Below, in pieces: positions 35,753 through 47,118 of a stretch of 64,000 bases of DNA. The translations under genes and the position numbers were made by a program. The stretch spans positions 7,904,893-7,968,892 of the forward strand of contig CP141149.1 in NCBI GenBank assembly GCA_035235625.1. Reading direction: 5' to 3'. Positions within the stretch are counted from its first letter, which is position 1, and every line of letters begins with the position of its first letter. A model generated the notes under the pieces. That model saw only the letters and a program-made list of their open reading frames with translations. It made no database searches and had not been told where the DNA came from. This DNA comes from Saururus chinensis (lineage: Eukaryota; Streptophyta; Magnoliopsida; Piperales; Saururaceae).

Positions 35753-35965
35753 CATGTTATGGCATAAATGTTTATTTTTTGTTGTCTTTTTAACTTAATA
35801 TACATATGACTCTAGCATGCTAAGTGTTAGAGTTAGTTTAAAATTATGTTTTATGATTTTCGCACATGTGCGATTTATTGAATGATTATCCGTTGGAGTA
35901 GGAAATATATTATATGCTATATGTTTAATTGTATGACTTATATAGAGTGATTTTATTACTGACTT
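35753..35965 (+). repeat. Fragment of an E2-type LTR
   Basis: It matches 27628-27830 of the E2 5' LTR (ATGACTCTAGCATGC, GTTATGTTTTATGATTTT, GATTATC(C)GTTGGAGTA). Neither LTR end is present. Most of the matched part belongs to the segment missing from E2's own 3' LTR. Confidence 0.8.
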
Positions 35966-36060
35966 GTATGAGAGTTGCTAACAAATAAAATGATGTCATA
36001 TATTATATGCTTTGTTAATGAATGTTTGACATGATTTTTTGTGATGTTTATTGTATTTGT
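35966..36060 (-). pseudogene. Copia RNase H relic, C-terminal piece
   Basis: On the minus strand, from 36060 leftwards, the reading is TNTINITKNHVKHSLTKH then IIYDIILF. This corresponds to the conserved copia phrase AINISKNPVQHSRTKHIDIRHHFI. It continues the HCDNT reading that ends at the other side of the solo LTR (37440). Confidence 0.85.
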
Positions 36061-37439
36061 TGTTACACCTAAACTATTTATTCATTAAATTAAACCAAAG
36101 CTTATGGTTGTATTACTTGCAAGTACACAAGTGGATGTTGTCTTGCAAGGTCGAATCTGCAATGATTGCCTTTGTGTGACTATGACAACAGTTATAAAGT
36201 AGGAGTAAAGAAGAAGTAAGAGAAAGATAGAGTTAAAGAATATTTAGGCAAAAATGTTAAGAAATCAATAAGATAAAATACTAAGGCTATGAGGATCATT
36301 GTAGCATCTAATGATGTTCTTCATGTTTCACGTTATCTCGATTGGAATTGAATGAGGATTCTATCTAACTAGAATATATGAATATTAAAAGAATATATAT
36401 ATATATAATACTTTGGATAGATGAAGGATTAAAAATTATTGTTTCTTCAATAATTCTATGTATCTAAACAATGAAAAATTAAAAATGAGAGCCTTTAAGA
36501 ATCATATGTATTAAGATTACAAAGAAACAAGAACAAAGATAATATTGAATGAACATCACTTTAAATAACTTATACTTACTTCAAACTAATGATGAAACAT
36601 GAATAGAACTCTATTAAGTTGTCACAAATCACATCTCGCCTTAGTTTGAGGGCTTAGTAAGTCACTATAATAAAACTTAAAAATAAAAACTACAAATGAA
36701 GAGAAGAAACATAGAAGAAGAGAGCTCAATAGGGTTGCTTCAAAGGGAAATATCTAATATCATATTTCCTAATTGGTTATTTTTTACAATGATTAAATTC
36801 TAAATCAATCAAATAAATCAAAGGCTTATTTAGCAAATAAATATAATTTTCTATAAACATCCAATCAACCTCACCATCCTTCCTTATATGTATCAATCGC
36901 TACCATTGAAAAGATCTTCCATATGCTAGTCTCAAGTTGATTGATTAGTTGTCCCTTTGCACATTTGATTTGACCTATATATCTTTGAAATTGTGAATTT
37001 TATCCAAAAAAAGTGATTGTACCTTGGACTCCTTATTTCCAATTTCACCAAAATCATTTCTATCCTAATTGTCTATAAAAAGATATGATTAAAATATTAA
37101 GGATATTTCAATTTGTCCAAATCAGCTCCTTCCTAAATTGGGTTCTTTTGATGTAAATATGAAATCCAATGTGTCCACATGGTTGTGTTCGACCATTCCA
37201 AACATGTTAAACCATTAAAACTCATTCTTGACCCTTGAATAGATTTAGGTAGTTGGGCTTAACTTTATTTGGATCCTATCAAAGCCCGTTTAGACATGTA
37301 AGCACAATGGAGGTCTAATTCACCTCTTGAATTTATTCAAATGAACCTATAACAAATGACAAATAGTCCAAATCAACACAAATAATGATTGAAATGCAAG
37401 AGTTCAAGACATTTAATTTCATATTATTTCATTACATCA
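36061..37439 (-). mobile_element. Solo LTR of the Athila1 family
   Basis: It runs TGTTACACCTAAAC to ATTACATCA on the plus strand (1379 bases) and matches both Athila1 LTRs along its length, for example ACAAGTGGATGT(A/T)GTCTTGCAAG. It sits inside a copia RNase H frame. Flanks are ...TTTGT and CACGT; read on the minus strand, ACGTG before and ACAAA after share only the first two bases, so the duplication is decayed. The short (AT) run at 36397-36408 is local. Confidence 0.88.
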
Positions 37440-37626
37440 CACGTGTTATCACAATGTATGCTCATTATTTCTTGATGAATTTCATAGCCCATGAGCATAT
37501 TCTTCATCCACAATAATTGAGCACAATAACTATCTCGAGCAATATATTCTACTTCCAGAGTGGACTAGGAAATAGAAGCTTGTTTTTTGCTTTGCCAAGC
37601 AACCAAACAGTTCCCAATATAAAAAC
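37440..37626 (-). pseudogene. Copia RNase H relic, middle piece
   Basis: On the minus strand it reads YIGNCLVAWQSKKQ, then STLEVEYIARDSYCAQLLWM, then IMSIHCDN. This is the copia RNase H core: the Glu of the EAEY-type motif (here VEY) and the Asp of CDN are recognisable. One in-frame stop (TAG) lies before STLEVEY. It is bounded by solo LTRs on both sides. Confidence 0.9.
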
Positions 37627-38723
37627 CGTAAGGACTCTCATTCCTAAACCGGTTTTCGTTTCTTTTTAATTATCGGTTATTGCATGGTTAACTCATTTTT
37701 CTTATTAATTCGGTGGTTTTGTAAATAAATAGTATTTATGATGGTTTTAATCAAAAATCAACTTTACAATTAGTGGTTTTAAGTGATTTTAGTCAATTGT
37801 GAATTTTTGGGATTTTTTTGAATTTTTACTATTATTTTTGAAAATTAGGGTTTGGCGGGACCCCTGTGGGCCCCACTGTTGAAATTTGGGTTTTTGTGTC
37901 AAATTAACCTAGACATCAACACAATCCATTATAAAAATTTTCATAATTTTTTCAGGTTTTATTAGTGCTCAAATAACTAAATTACCCATTTTTAGCCTAT
38001 TTTTCTATTCATACCCCATAATTTACCCATATACACCCCAAAACTTAGTATAAAAGCCAAGACCTGAGCCATTTCCATTTTGGGAATAGGCTGAGAAGGA
38101 GAAGTCAGGCCTAATCCCCATTTAGGCCCGGATTAGGTGTTTAAGGTAAGTCCCTTCTAATTAAGCACTAAACCCTAGCTTTTCTCTTAATCTCTTCTAG
38201 ATCTACCATTTTCCTTTTGTTTTGATTCAGTTTTAAACATCAAAACTACTGATTTGCACTTTACTTCAAACCCTAGCTCTAAAAATCTAATTTTTATGTT
38301 CAACAAGCCCTAGATTAAGTTTTTAATTAGGGTTTTCTATGTTAAATCGGTTTTAATGGAGTTTAATTCAAACTCTATGTCTTTGTAAGGTTTTCAAAAA
38401 GGGTGACCATCAAATCCAAGCCTAATCAAGGGATAAGGTAATGAACTTTTGAAATTTCAGTCTTCTTATGGTAAAACTCTTGATTTCATGATTTATTTTG
38501 AATGGATTTACTTGATTTAGTGCATTAATGGCATGATTAGTAAATGGTAATCTTTAATCCTGATTTCATAGGGATTCATCTTGTTATAATGTAGATTAGC
38601 TTTCTGCAAGTTATGATAAAATTTTATTGGCATTTAGGTTGTTAGATGGAGATTTTAAGGTTTATCAATGGAGTCTCGTTTTGAAAATTCAAAAGGAAGA
38701 AGAAGGTCGATTCTGCCTTGTTG

Positions 38724-38823
38724 GCGTTCGAACGGCCCTCCTGGGAGTTTGAACGGTAACACTGTCAGTTCGACAGATTTCCAGTTTAGCCGATTGAACG
38801 GCCCTCCTAGGCGTTCAAACGGC
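38724..38823. repeat. CpG palindrome module in G1 (two copies)
   Basis: GTTCGAACGGCCCTCCTGGG...GTTTGAACGG (38726-38756) and TTGAACGGCCCTCCTAGG...GTTCAAACGG (38795-38822) are two copies about 67 bases apart. Each pairs TTCGAACG-like half-sites as an inverted repeat. Confidence 0.8.
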
Positions 38824-39947
38824 TACACAGCAGATTTTGTATTAAGTGCATGATGTTTATTTCGATGATTTTACTTTAATATGCCAATTTCATATGAATG
38901 TGGAGTGTTTTGAGCTATAGTATGCTACTAGGAAGGCATACCATTGAGGTTATGAAGTTGAGGTATATATTTAGAGTTATGTGGAATGACTTATGGTTGG
39001 AGGTATGATGTTGGTACTGCCATCTTGAAGTTATGAATGGTTGACTCTCTATGGTTAAGTATATTTTCAGTAGAGCTACAGCTTACTAACGGACTGATAT
39101 GTCATGTTAGGATATGGTTAATTGATGTGTGAATGTTAGTGAGCGTCATGGCTTAAGGATGAAGTGAAATATCTTATATGTGTTTATCTTATGGTTGAGC
39201 TTTGATTTGAGTTATGATTTCAATGATTCTTCTCTTATGATTTCCGCTGGAATTCATGATTAGATGTTAATTCACATGTGTAGTGTGGTAGTGAGTTAAT
39301 TTCAAGCATGTTGATATGCATTGAATGAAGTGCTTCTACTAGGTACACACACATGTGGGGGTTTAATGATGATGTTGAAGCTTGATATTATCATGAATTA
39401 ACATTCATGTATGCCTTGCCCACATATGGACCATGTTGCATGCATCATGAAAATGGATTTCCAATTGAGGCTTTATCGAGGTTAATTGAATTTGATCAAT
39501 TGGATGCAATGTGGTGAAATTGCGTGCCGGATTGATTAGTCGTGACTTAATCGAAACTTGATTGGTCCGAAAGGACATGTTTTGATTTGAGTTCCTATGT
39601 GGATCGAGTGCACTCCCCGGGTTGAGTCTAGAGAAATGGAATTATGTGGGGACGAGTTGTGTACTTGTCTTGCAGATTTGAGATTATTATTATGAGTGTC
39701 ATCTGGACCCTAAGAATCCAGTGTGGTATGCCACGTGCACCCTGTCATGGGGTAGCAGAGCAGACTACTCGTGACACGTGTTGGGGTGCACACACGTGGG
39801 ACAGTGTTGTATACAAGGTGTGCATGCATTATGGGAACTGCCCTTAGTGTTGCATATCATGTGTGCATGCGTTGCGGGGAAGGCCCGCAACGTTGCGCAA
39901 CATGTGTGCGCAACATTGCGCAAAAATGCCGCAACAATGTGCACACA

Positions 39948-39979
39948 TAGTTGGCTATGTTGGGACACATAGCCAACTA
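39948..39979. other. Perfect 13-bp inverted repeat in G1
   Basis: TAGTTGGCTATGT (39948-39960), loop TGGGAC, ACATAGCCAACTA (39967-39979). It lies in a zone of repeated TTGCGCAACA and GTGTGCA words. Confidence 0.9.
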
Positions 39980-40869
39980 GCACATATTTGGATTCTTAAG
40001 ATGTCCCCACCTACCTATATAATGTTAGAGGGTACTTGGGAGTGTTCTCGGGTAGTTTCATGAAATTCGGAGATACCATGCCCGTACGGCCACTTTGGCA
40101 GCCACTCCAGAGAAATGCCAAAAATTTCTTATGCTATATAGCGAGGGACATGGTGAGCTTAATGGACAAGCTGTTGGTATGATGCCTAGCCTTGCAACAG
40201 GCTGATCCGAATGGCAATGAAGGCTCGTTGCCTTGCTAGCTATCATGCCAGGAGCCCATCTGCTAGTGGGATGGGGCTCTCCGACTCGTCAGGCAGCCGT
40301 CCGGCCTTATGGCCGTGTTGGTAACAAAGGCCCTTGCATGCACATGGCTGAGACGGATTGTTCGGATGACCGAGTTGCCTATGTTGGATCCGTGCATTGC
40401 AATGAGGTGTCCCTCTCTGGCCAGCTCGCTTGGGAACAAGTCCCAGTGCATTCCCTCGTCTGCCTTGGGACGGGTTTGTTGCTAGGCTTTATGGGCTGGA
40501 TGCTTGGTCGAATGGCACGAGGCCATGACCTTGACGAAGAAAGGCTTACTCGCCTGGCTGTTTGGCCTTGCGAGTGCCGCACGGCACCTTGGGATGGCTA
40601 GGGCCATGACAACCCACTACCATGTGTTCTAGGGTTCCCGGTGTGGGAACTCGGGCTCTCCCCTCCACAGGAGATGTCCCTGGACGAACACCCCTGCTCT
40701 AGATTCTTTGTGTGAGAATGGGACATGCTTGGCCAGGATCGTCCAGGGCGAGCAGCCTTAGGGATTGACAACCCCGAACTTCTTAAATTCTTGTGTAGAA
40801 TTTTAGACCATGACATGCCTTCGTGGCCTTGTCTGTGTGACACTAAATTGTGATTACTCCTTGATGGAG

Positions 40870-41062
40870 GTTGATATGATGCGATGCATGATTGGATATG
40901 TATGTTAGAGATACATTTCATGCAAGTTGATATGATGTGATGCATGATTGGATATGTATGTTAGAGATACATTTCATGCAGGTTGATATGATGTTGAGGC
41001 ATGATTTGATATATATGTTAGAGATACATTTTATGCAGGTTGATATGATGTGAATGGCACTA
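40870..41062 (+). repeat. 56-base tandem repeat in G1 (about 3.4 copies)
   Basis: TTGATATGATG starts at 40871, 40927, 40983 and 41040. Units contain GATATGTATGTTAGAGATAC and end ATGCA(A/G)G. The first two units are almost identical. Confidence 0.93.
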
Positions 41063-41207
41063 TGTGGATTATACACTATGATGCAGGTTTAAGTGATGTG
41101 TAGGTGTGATCAGAAAATGTTACATCTTGTCAATCTTTGGTTTAAATAATGATATTGTTATGCAATCGTTTGCGGATGCTAATAGTATATTAGAAAAACC
41201 ATTTCTG

Positions 41208-41223
41208 AGTTTGTTTAAACTCA
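41208..41223 (+). other. Conserved LTR hairpin, G1
   Basis: GAGTTT, loop GTTT, AAACTC, then ACCCC. Same position type and flanks as the hairpins in E2 and E3 LTRs, with the stem bases exchanged in pairs. Confidence 0.6.
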
Positions 41224-41701
41224 CCCCTCTTTATTGTATTTTTCTTTGGGGCTGCATGGCGTGACACACAGACGAACAGGATCTCCTCTTTGAGGAAAGG
41301 TTGGAGACGACTTGGATGTGATCGTAAATATTCTTATGTGACTTATTTTTCTTGGTTTATGCTTTATGTTTAGAACCTTTGTGTATGGTTCTCTGTTGGA
41401 TTTATGTCACATTATACAGTTGTATTGTCTAAGACCTATTTTAGAGCCAGAGTGGGCTATGGTTGACTAAGCATATGGGTTTGAGACTAGTTGTTTATTT
41501 TGAGTTAAGCAGCTCTCTTTCTTTTCTACTTATTTACTCTTGCTCAAAGTGGTGTGCATACTCCGTATTTCTGTTAGGTTGCCCATTTTTAGGGTTAAGT
41601 CTTCCGCTAAACCTTATCTCAATTTCTCTTCGTCTCCCCCACATGCTTGACGGGCCCCTGGACCGGGTTTGGCTCGAGTCGGGCAGCGTCGGGGCGTGAC
41701 A

Positions 41702-43370
41702 AAAACAATCACCACTAGTAGACTTGTTGTCATCCATATTCCTAGCCTAATCTATGTCTAAGTATCTAGCAAATGTAATGGATGTGTCATATGGATACCA
41801 AAGGCCAAAGTCAAAGGTTTCTGCAAAGTTGATTCCCTCAATCTGAGTGTATCAAGTACAACTAGCCTTGCTTCATTTTTGACAACTCCTTTTTCATTAG
41901 TGTTGTTCTTTAAAAACCAATTGGTACTTATGGCATTTATTTAGTTTTCCTTGGAACTAAGCACCACATCTCATTTCTGACAAATTAACTAAGTTCTTCT
42001 TGCATGCTCATCAGACAAGGCTTCATCAACATTTTTAGGTTCAAGTTTAGAAGTGAAGTAGAAATGCCTATTCACGATTTCCACTTCACGTCTATTCAAC
42101 ACCAGAGTACATGGGTCTCCAATAACCTAAGTAATGGGATGATCCTTATTTAGTTTCAAGTCATTGTGTGATATAGACTAAGAAGTAGAGTGCTGGATGT
42201 CAGCTTCAGTAACTGACTGAAGTACATCCTTCGTCCTCCTTAACACTTTTGAGAGTCAAAATCCCTTTGTTCATCATGAACAATAGCATTTATGGGTTCT
42301 TGGAGGGTGTTAGTTCTCAAATTTAAGGCTCGATAAGCTTGGCTATTTGATGTATCCTAGGAATATGCCTTCATCACTTTTTGAGTAAAGTTTTCTTATG
42401 TTTTCATGGTCTTGTAGAGTATAACACTTGCTTCCAAAGACCTGGAAATATTTCTTACTAGGCTTTTTATTGTGCCACAGCTCATAAGCTATTTCATCCT
42501 TACCTCCCCATATATATACTCAGTTGATAATATGATAGGCAATGTTTACTACTTTAGCCAATAGATTCTTTGGAAGCTTTTTATAAGTTAGAAACACTTG
42601 TCATATCTTGCAAGACACAATTCTTTCACTCTGCAACACTATTTTGTTGAGAAGTTTTTGGTGTAGAAAATTCGTGGTGTATTCCATATTTATCACATAA
42701 CATATCAAAAGATATGTTTTCAAATTCTTCACCATGATCACTCCTGATCCTTATAATTGATGAATTTATCTCATTCTCGGTTTGCTTTGATATAACTTTA
42801 AATTCAAGAAAAGAATATGGCTTTTCTCTTAAGAAAGTGACCCATGTATATATGGAAAAATCATCAACAATTACGAGGAATACTTATTCCATCCTATGCT
42901 TTCTATTTTCATTGGTCCCACTAAATCCATGTGAAGCAGTTCAAGGTGTTTAGTAGTATTTATGGAATCTACCTTTTTATGAACGTCACTAATTTGTTTC
43001 GCCTGTTTAACACGCACCAGGCCTATTTACTAATTGCCAGTAGACCCCTGAGATGACCTCTTCTACTAAGACGAGATTACTCTATAATTTACCTAACCAA
43101 GGTGTTGGTGCCATAATTTAGCTTCATTCACTTGAGTTATTATGCAGAATGTAGAGACTAGTTGAAAAGTTTCATCAACCACATAGCAATTATATGTCAT
43201 TCGAAGGCCTTTCATAACAATTCTCGTCTTTTTATTACTAATTTGACAACCACGATTGTAAAACTAACAATTTGAGTTTGATCTCAAATTTAGGAGAAAG
43301 TGAGAATGTTATGTCTCAACCCTTCTACACATAATACATACTTCAAAAGAGGAAAGTTAGAAACATTTAG
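41702..43370 (-). pseudogene. pol: Copia pol relic: integrase, reverse transcriptase stub, RNase H start
   Basis: Read leftwards from 43370: the gag-pre-integrase part (KYVLCVEGLRHNILTFS, then LWHQHLG) is at 43340-43110. Integrase core pieces follow, with RIRSDHGEEFENISFDMLC (42760-42700) and IHHEFSTPKTSQQNSVAE (42690-42635). A linker follows, then DHPIT.VIGDP (42140), LEPKNVDEALSDEHARRT (42040-41990) and TNWFLKNN, the start of reverse transcriptase. At about 41808 the frame passes from NFAETFDF directly to GLWYP. This skips the rest of reverse transcriptase, including its YVDD-type site, and enters RNase H (NMDDNKSTSGDC, 41745-41705). SIRE-like copia is the best fit. Confidence 0.88.
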
Positions 43371-43931
43371 GGGCTGTTTGGATACATATGTATAGGAAAG
43401 ATTCATGAAAGATTAAGCAGAAATCTTCTTAATCGCATTTGGATGCACAAATTAATTAAATAATCAAATTATCCACTAATCAATTATTTAAAGGTTATTA
43501 GTGCTTAATTTAAGATTACCCACCTAATCTCCTCTGGGGGAGATTACCCCAATAATCAAAGGCGGTAATCAGTAAAAAAAATTTGTTACAAGTTTGCCCT
43601 TAATGGGATGAACTACTCATTTAATTACGTCTTGCCATCTCCCAAACCCCCAGCCTCCATCACTTTTGGAGCTTCCCATCCCATTATGTTATGTCAGATC
43701 TTTCAGGAAAAAATATTTTCTATTTCTCCATTTCATGCCTATCTCATCTCTTCTGCTATCATCTCTCTCAAACTCTCACCAATGAGTATTTTTTTACGTG
43801 AGACAGTGCCTCGATAACTAGTGGTAGCATTGCTAGTGTCTATGGTAGCGCTGAATGGTCGTAGCAACTGTGCTCGTGTCTGTGGCAACAGTACTAGAGT
43901 CGTAGAAGCGCAGTCAGACCCATGGCACCGC
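43371..43931 (+). mobile_element. Possible TIR DNA transposon end (PIF/Harbinger- or hAT-like), truncated
   Basis: GGGGCTGTTTGGATAC follows TTTA inside the copia relic and marks a sharp change of sequence. Termini of the form GGG(C/G)CTGTTTGG are common in plant PIF/Harbinger and hAT elements, and TTA would be a PIF-type target. No matching inverted end is seen before the G2 LTR at 43932, so it is truncated or the call is wrong. No transposase is visible. Confidence 0.35.
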
Positions 43932-44694
43932 TATAAGATCACTTAACTTGAACCGGTTTATTTTATTCCATTTAATTACTATTTCATGGTTTAATGCTAA
44001 ATTCTGATTGGTGTTGACTATTTTTTAAATTAAAGTGGTTAACAAAGGTTTAAAAAAATATTTCTCCACATTTTAGGTTTTTAAGTTAATTTAAGTCACA
44101 TAGAATTTTTCTAGAATTTTTACTATTTTTCCCAAAAGTTAGGGTTGGCAGGACCCACCGTGAGCCCCACGGGGGAAATTGAAATTTTTAGCCATAATTG
44201 TCCCAAACATTAACCAAAAACCATGGCTAATTATTTCATAATTTTTGGACCTCAAACTGGGTTTCAAATAAGTAAAGCTTATTATTTTTAGTATAAACTT
44301 CTATTTGTACATCATTAGTTAATTAGATCTACCCCACCCTTTACTATAAATGGAAAGGGGCAGCCACTTTCCAAATTGGGAAAGGGCTGAGACCTGGAGT
44401 TCGGAGCCTAATCCCCACTTTTCTAAAGGAGAAAGGATATTAAGGTATGATTTTACTTAATATTTTATTAATCCATTAGGGTAGCCCAAAATTTTCAAAT
44501 CTCTTCCTTTCCTGAGAATGAATTTCGATTTTCACTCAAAAACTACTGATGTGGGCTTCTATTTCAAAACCTAATATTTGAAATTTCATTTTGGGGTCTC
44601 TTGAACCCTAGATCTACTTGTTCTTGAAGGTTTTAGGTGTTTTAAAATCGGATTTGAGAAGTATTAATAAAAATCATATTTTTAGGTAGGTTTT
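43932..44694 (+). repeat. G2: second G-family LTR, left part
   Basis: It starts TATAAGATCAC and follows the first ~760 bases of G1: AACCGGTTT, GG(T)TTAACTATTT-like region, GGCAGGACCCACCGTGAGCCCCAC, and CTATAAATGG (TATA, 44345) with the leader CCTAATCCCCACTT. It stops at 44694 where F2 begins. Confidence 0.75.
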
Positions 44695-47118
44695 GTAATG
44701 TCCCAGATTTTTTTACGATTTTTTATAATTTTCTTGCTATTTTTTTATCATTTCGGCAAGAAAATGTTACACTTTGGCATATTTGACCTCAATATTCGTA
44801 CCCGTAGAGTCGGGTGTGGGGTTCAGTCATAGGCCATGTGCCTAGACGCGCGTTTGTGGCAAGAAAAAGAGAGAAGGAAAAGGAAACAACAAGAGATATG
44901 TTAAGTGGGAGAAAAAGAAAGAAAAAAAATAAAAAAGGAACAAAAACAGATCGGGCATGGTCGAGCCCGATCTGGAAGAGACCAGAAAAAGGATGGCCCC
45001 CATTAACTGTCACCTCTCCAGCGGCAGCCAGCCGGATGCCAGGCCACCACCACCTGTTCTGCCTTGGCGGTGCAAAGCCAAGGGGGCACCATCCCGTCCC
45101 CCACGGCCGCACCGCCCTTCTCCCCGGTTTGCCCTCTCTTGTCTCTGAGTTGTGTTTTCACCACCACAGTGGGCTGGCAAGGGCCAGCCAGCCACCCATG
45201 ACTCCGCCTTGGGCCAAAGACAGCGGGAGTCCACCCCTCCCCACCCTAGTGGATCTCCCCTCCACCACCTCACTCCATTTCCCCTATTGCCCTGTTTAGT
45301 CGGTGCTCTATTTTAGTGAAATGAAGACCACCACCAACGAGCCACAGCTGATAGACCTCTGTTCAGATCCACCCCAACCTGGAGATAGCTGAGCCACCAT
45401 CTTAGCTCACGTTCACCTGCCCCCAGCACAGTTCAACCTCCACCTCCTCCACCTTATTCCACACGGCACAGTAAAAACTGCCCCTTTTTAATCTGTTTGT
45501 TAGTATTTTTGCCACTTGCAGCCAATCAGTCACCGATTTTCCTTCATTAGCCCTGAGTTTGACTCGTGACAGTATAGAATAGTCCCGGCTTTGTTGTGGC
45601 TTGGTGACAGTGTGGGGAGACCGTTGTTCCCAGCCCATCTTTGCTCATTTGTCCCGTTTGCACAATCTTCCCCTATTTTTGGTCTTTGTCCATTTTGGAT
45701 GTTGTGACTACTGCCGTCGGTACCGGATGGCCTTTGGCTAGATTTTGTATGGCCTACCTTGACCTACAGTGGACGAGTTTACTTGCACAAGCCTTGGTGA
45801 GTGATGACCTCGTGGCCTTTGCTCAACCTTGAACCTTCCCCCTGCCCTTTACCGTGCGAGATGCACAACCACCTACACCATTGGTTTTGGTTGTGGGTTG
45901 TGATCGGCAATGTCTCCATTTTGATTGGCCCACACTAGGGCCTTAGCCCTGTCAGCCTTTTGTGGGCCTTAGGCCACCTCTATTCAGCCCTCTCCCTCAC
46001 CCCTTTGGGCCATGTGTGTAGGTACCCGTGTGTGAGGTTTAAGGTTTAGGCTCCGCATTCGCACCGCCTGACCATCAGATGGCTCTGCCACCCAGTGGAG
46101 TTGACACATAGCCCTCCAACACTCCGTTGTCCTCGAGTGTCACCCCATGTCCTCCGCCCTTATGTGGGCCCTTGTTGATGCGAAATTGACACCGTTGGGT
46201 GCTATCCACTACCGATTTCGATGCCTTGCGGCCAGCCGATTACTTCTTAGCTACTGGCCAACCTCCAGTGAGTACACCCTTAACTTTTGGTTGCACCGCC
46301 ACCTATGTTGTCATGACCTTTCTCCCGGCTGCCCTAGTGTGCCGCCATGGATCACAGATTTTGCCGAATTAATCTGGGTCACCCCGTTTGGCCATGAGTA
46401 CTGTCGACACTTCCTAAACCCTCGGGATAGTAGCTCTCTCAACTTGGCAATGCTTTTGACCGCCAACTCCTCCGCTGCCACCATTGTGTGCTTGACATCA
46501 AATGTCATGATTACAAGGTAGGCGATCTTTAGACTTGTAATTTCATGATAGCATTCTTTGAATGAGTAGCAACATGCTAGGATTGTATGATTTATTGCTT
46601 TGGATGTTAAATCATGTCTGTTTGCATGATGTAAGAGAATAATTATGCCATGTTGAAATGCATGTGGGCTGTAAGTATGTTTGAAGTAGGTGTGTGCTAG
46701 TGATGACTAGCGTGTATGTTTGTAAGTTACGTATGTAGAATATGTATGTGCTAGTGATGGCTAGTGAGTATGTTGGTAAGCTACATATATGTATGTATAT
46801 GTATGTTCTAGTGATGGCTAGCGAGTATGTTGGTAAGCTACATGTATGGATGTGCTAGTGATGGTAAGCTAAATATGAAAGTATGTATATGATATACATA
46901 TGTGTGATGGACATATGTATGTATGATGGTTATATGCCTATCTGATGGATATGTGTATGCGTGTGGGGGCAAAAGTATGGGTGATGGACAGTAAGAGGTT
47001 TCGTTTGGATTTGTTGTGGATGTATAAGCGTATGATGGAAGATAGAGGATGTAAGTTTTATGGGCGAGGTTTGGAGCTGTTTGTTTGGTTTGGATCAGAG
47101 CGTATGTTGGGGGATTGT
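44695..47118 (+). repeat. F2: LTR of family F, left part
   Basis: It starts TGTAATGTCCC and matches F1 in reverse orientation: AGAAAATGTTACACTTTGGC, TTGGTTTTGGTTGTGGGTTGTGAT (45885; not written out in full for F1) and GGGCCTTAGGCCACCTC. The zone 44950-46500 is GC-rich and pyrimidine-rich on the plus strand, like a long untranslated leader. Its frames (44814-45299, 46147-46521 and others) have no domain and overlap on both strands; the F1 copy does not conserve them. It is interrupted by Athila2 and resumes at 56108. Confidence 0.78.
46694..46880 (+). repeat. Tandem repeat of ~55 bases in F2
   Basis: GTGCTAGTGATG starts at 46694 and 46748, GTTCTAGTGATG at 46805 and GTGCTAGTGATG at 46852. Units continue GGCTAGTGAGTATGTTGGTA. 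Spacing is 54, 57 and 47 bases. The region also carries many GTATGTAT words. Confidence 0.88.

Larger units (their letters stand above)
37627..41701 (+). mobile_element. G1: 4.1-kb solo LTR of a chromovirus-type element
   Basis: It starts CGTAAGGACTC (a mutated TGTAAGGACTC) and ends GGGGCGTGACA, a typical Tekay/Del LTR end. It is flanked by a perfect AAAAC duplication. A TATAAAAG box is at 38049-38056, followed by a leader-like stretch. The left 0.7 kb matches the second copy at 43932-44694, for example GG(G)ACCC...GAGCCCCA(C) and CCTAATCCCCA. The interior is GC-rich at 39600-40800, with repeats and hairpins. Open frames there (39644-40945) overlap on both strands, have no domain and are LTR sequence. 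Confidence 0.88.
37622..41706. repeat. Target-site duplication of G1 (aaaac / aaaac)
   Basis: AAAAC at 37622-37626 and 41702-41706, perfect. Removing G1 and one copy joins the copia frame as SGDCFYIGNCLVAW. Confidence 0.92.

Noticed and set aside
36397-36408. Short AT repeat inside the solo LTR as a marker of a separate insertion
   Set aside because: The Athila1-type LTR similarity continues on both sides without a break.
39644-40945. Several frames of 62-122 codons that might be a captured host gene
   Set aside because: Overlapping on both strands within the G1 solo LTR, with repeated words and no domain or codon pattern.
44814-46521. Proline- and histidine-rich open frames up to 161 codons
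   Set aside because: They lie inside the F2 LTR, occur on both strands because the zone is GC-rich, have no domain, and the homologous F1 LTR does not keep them open.
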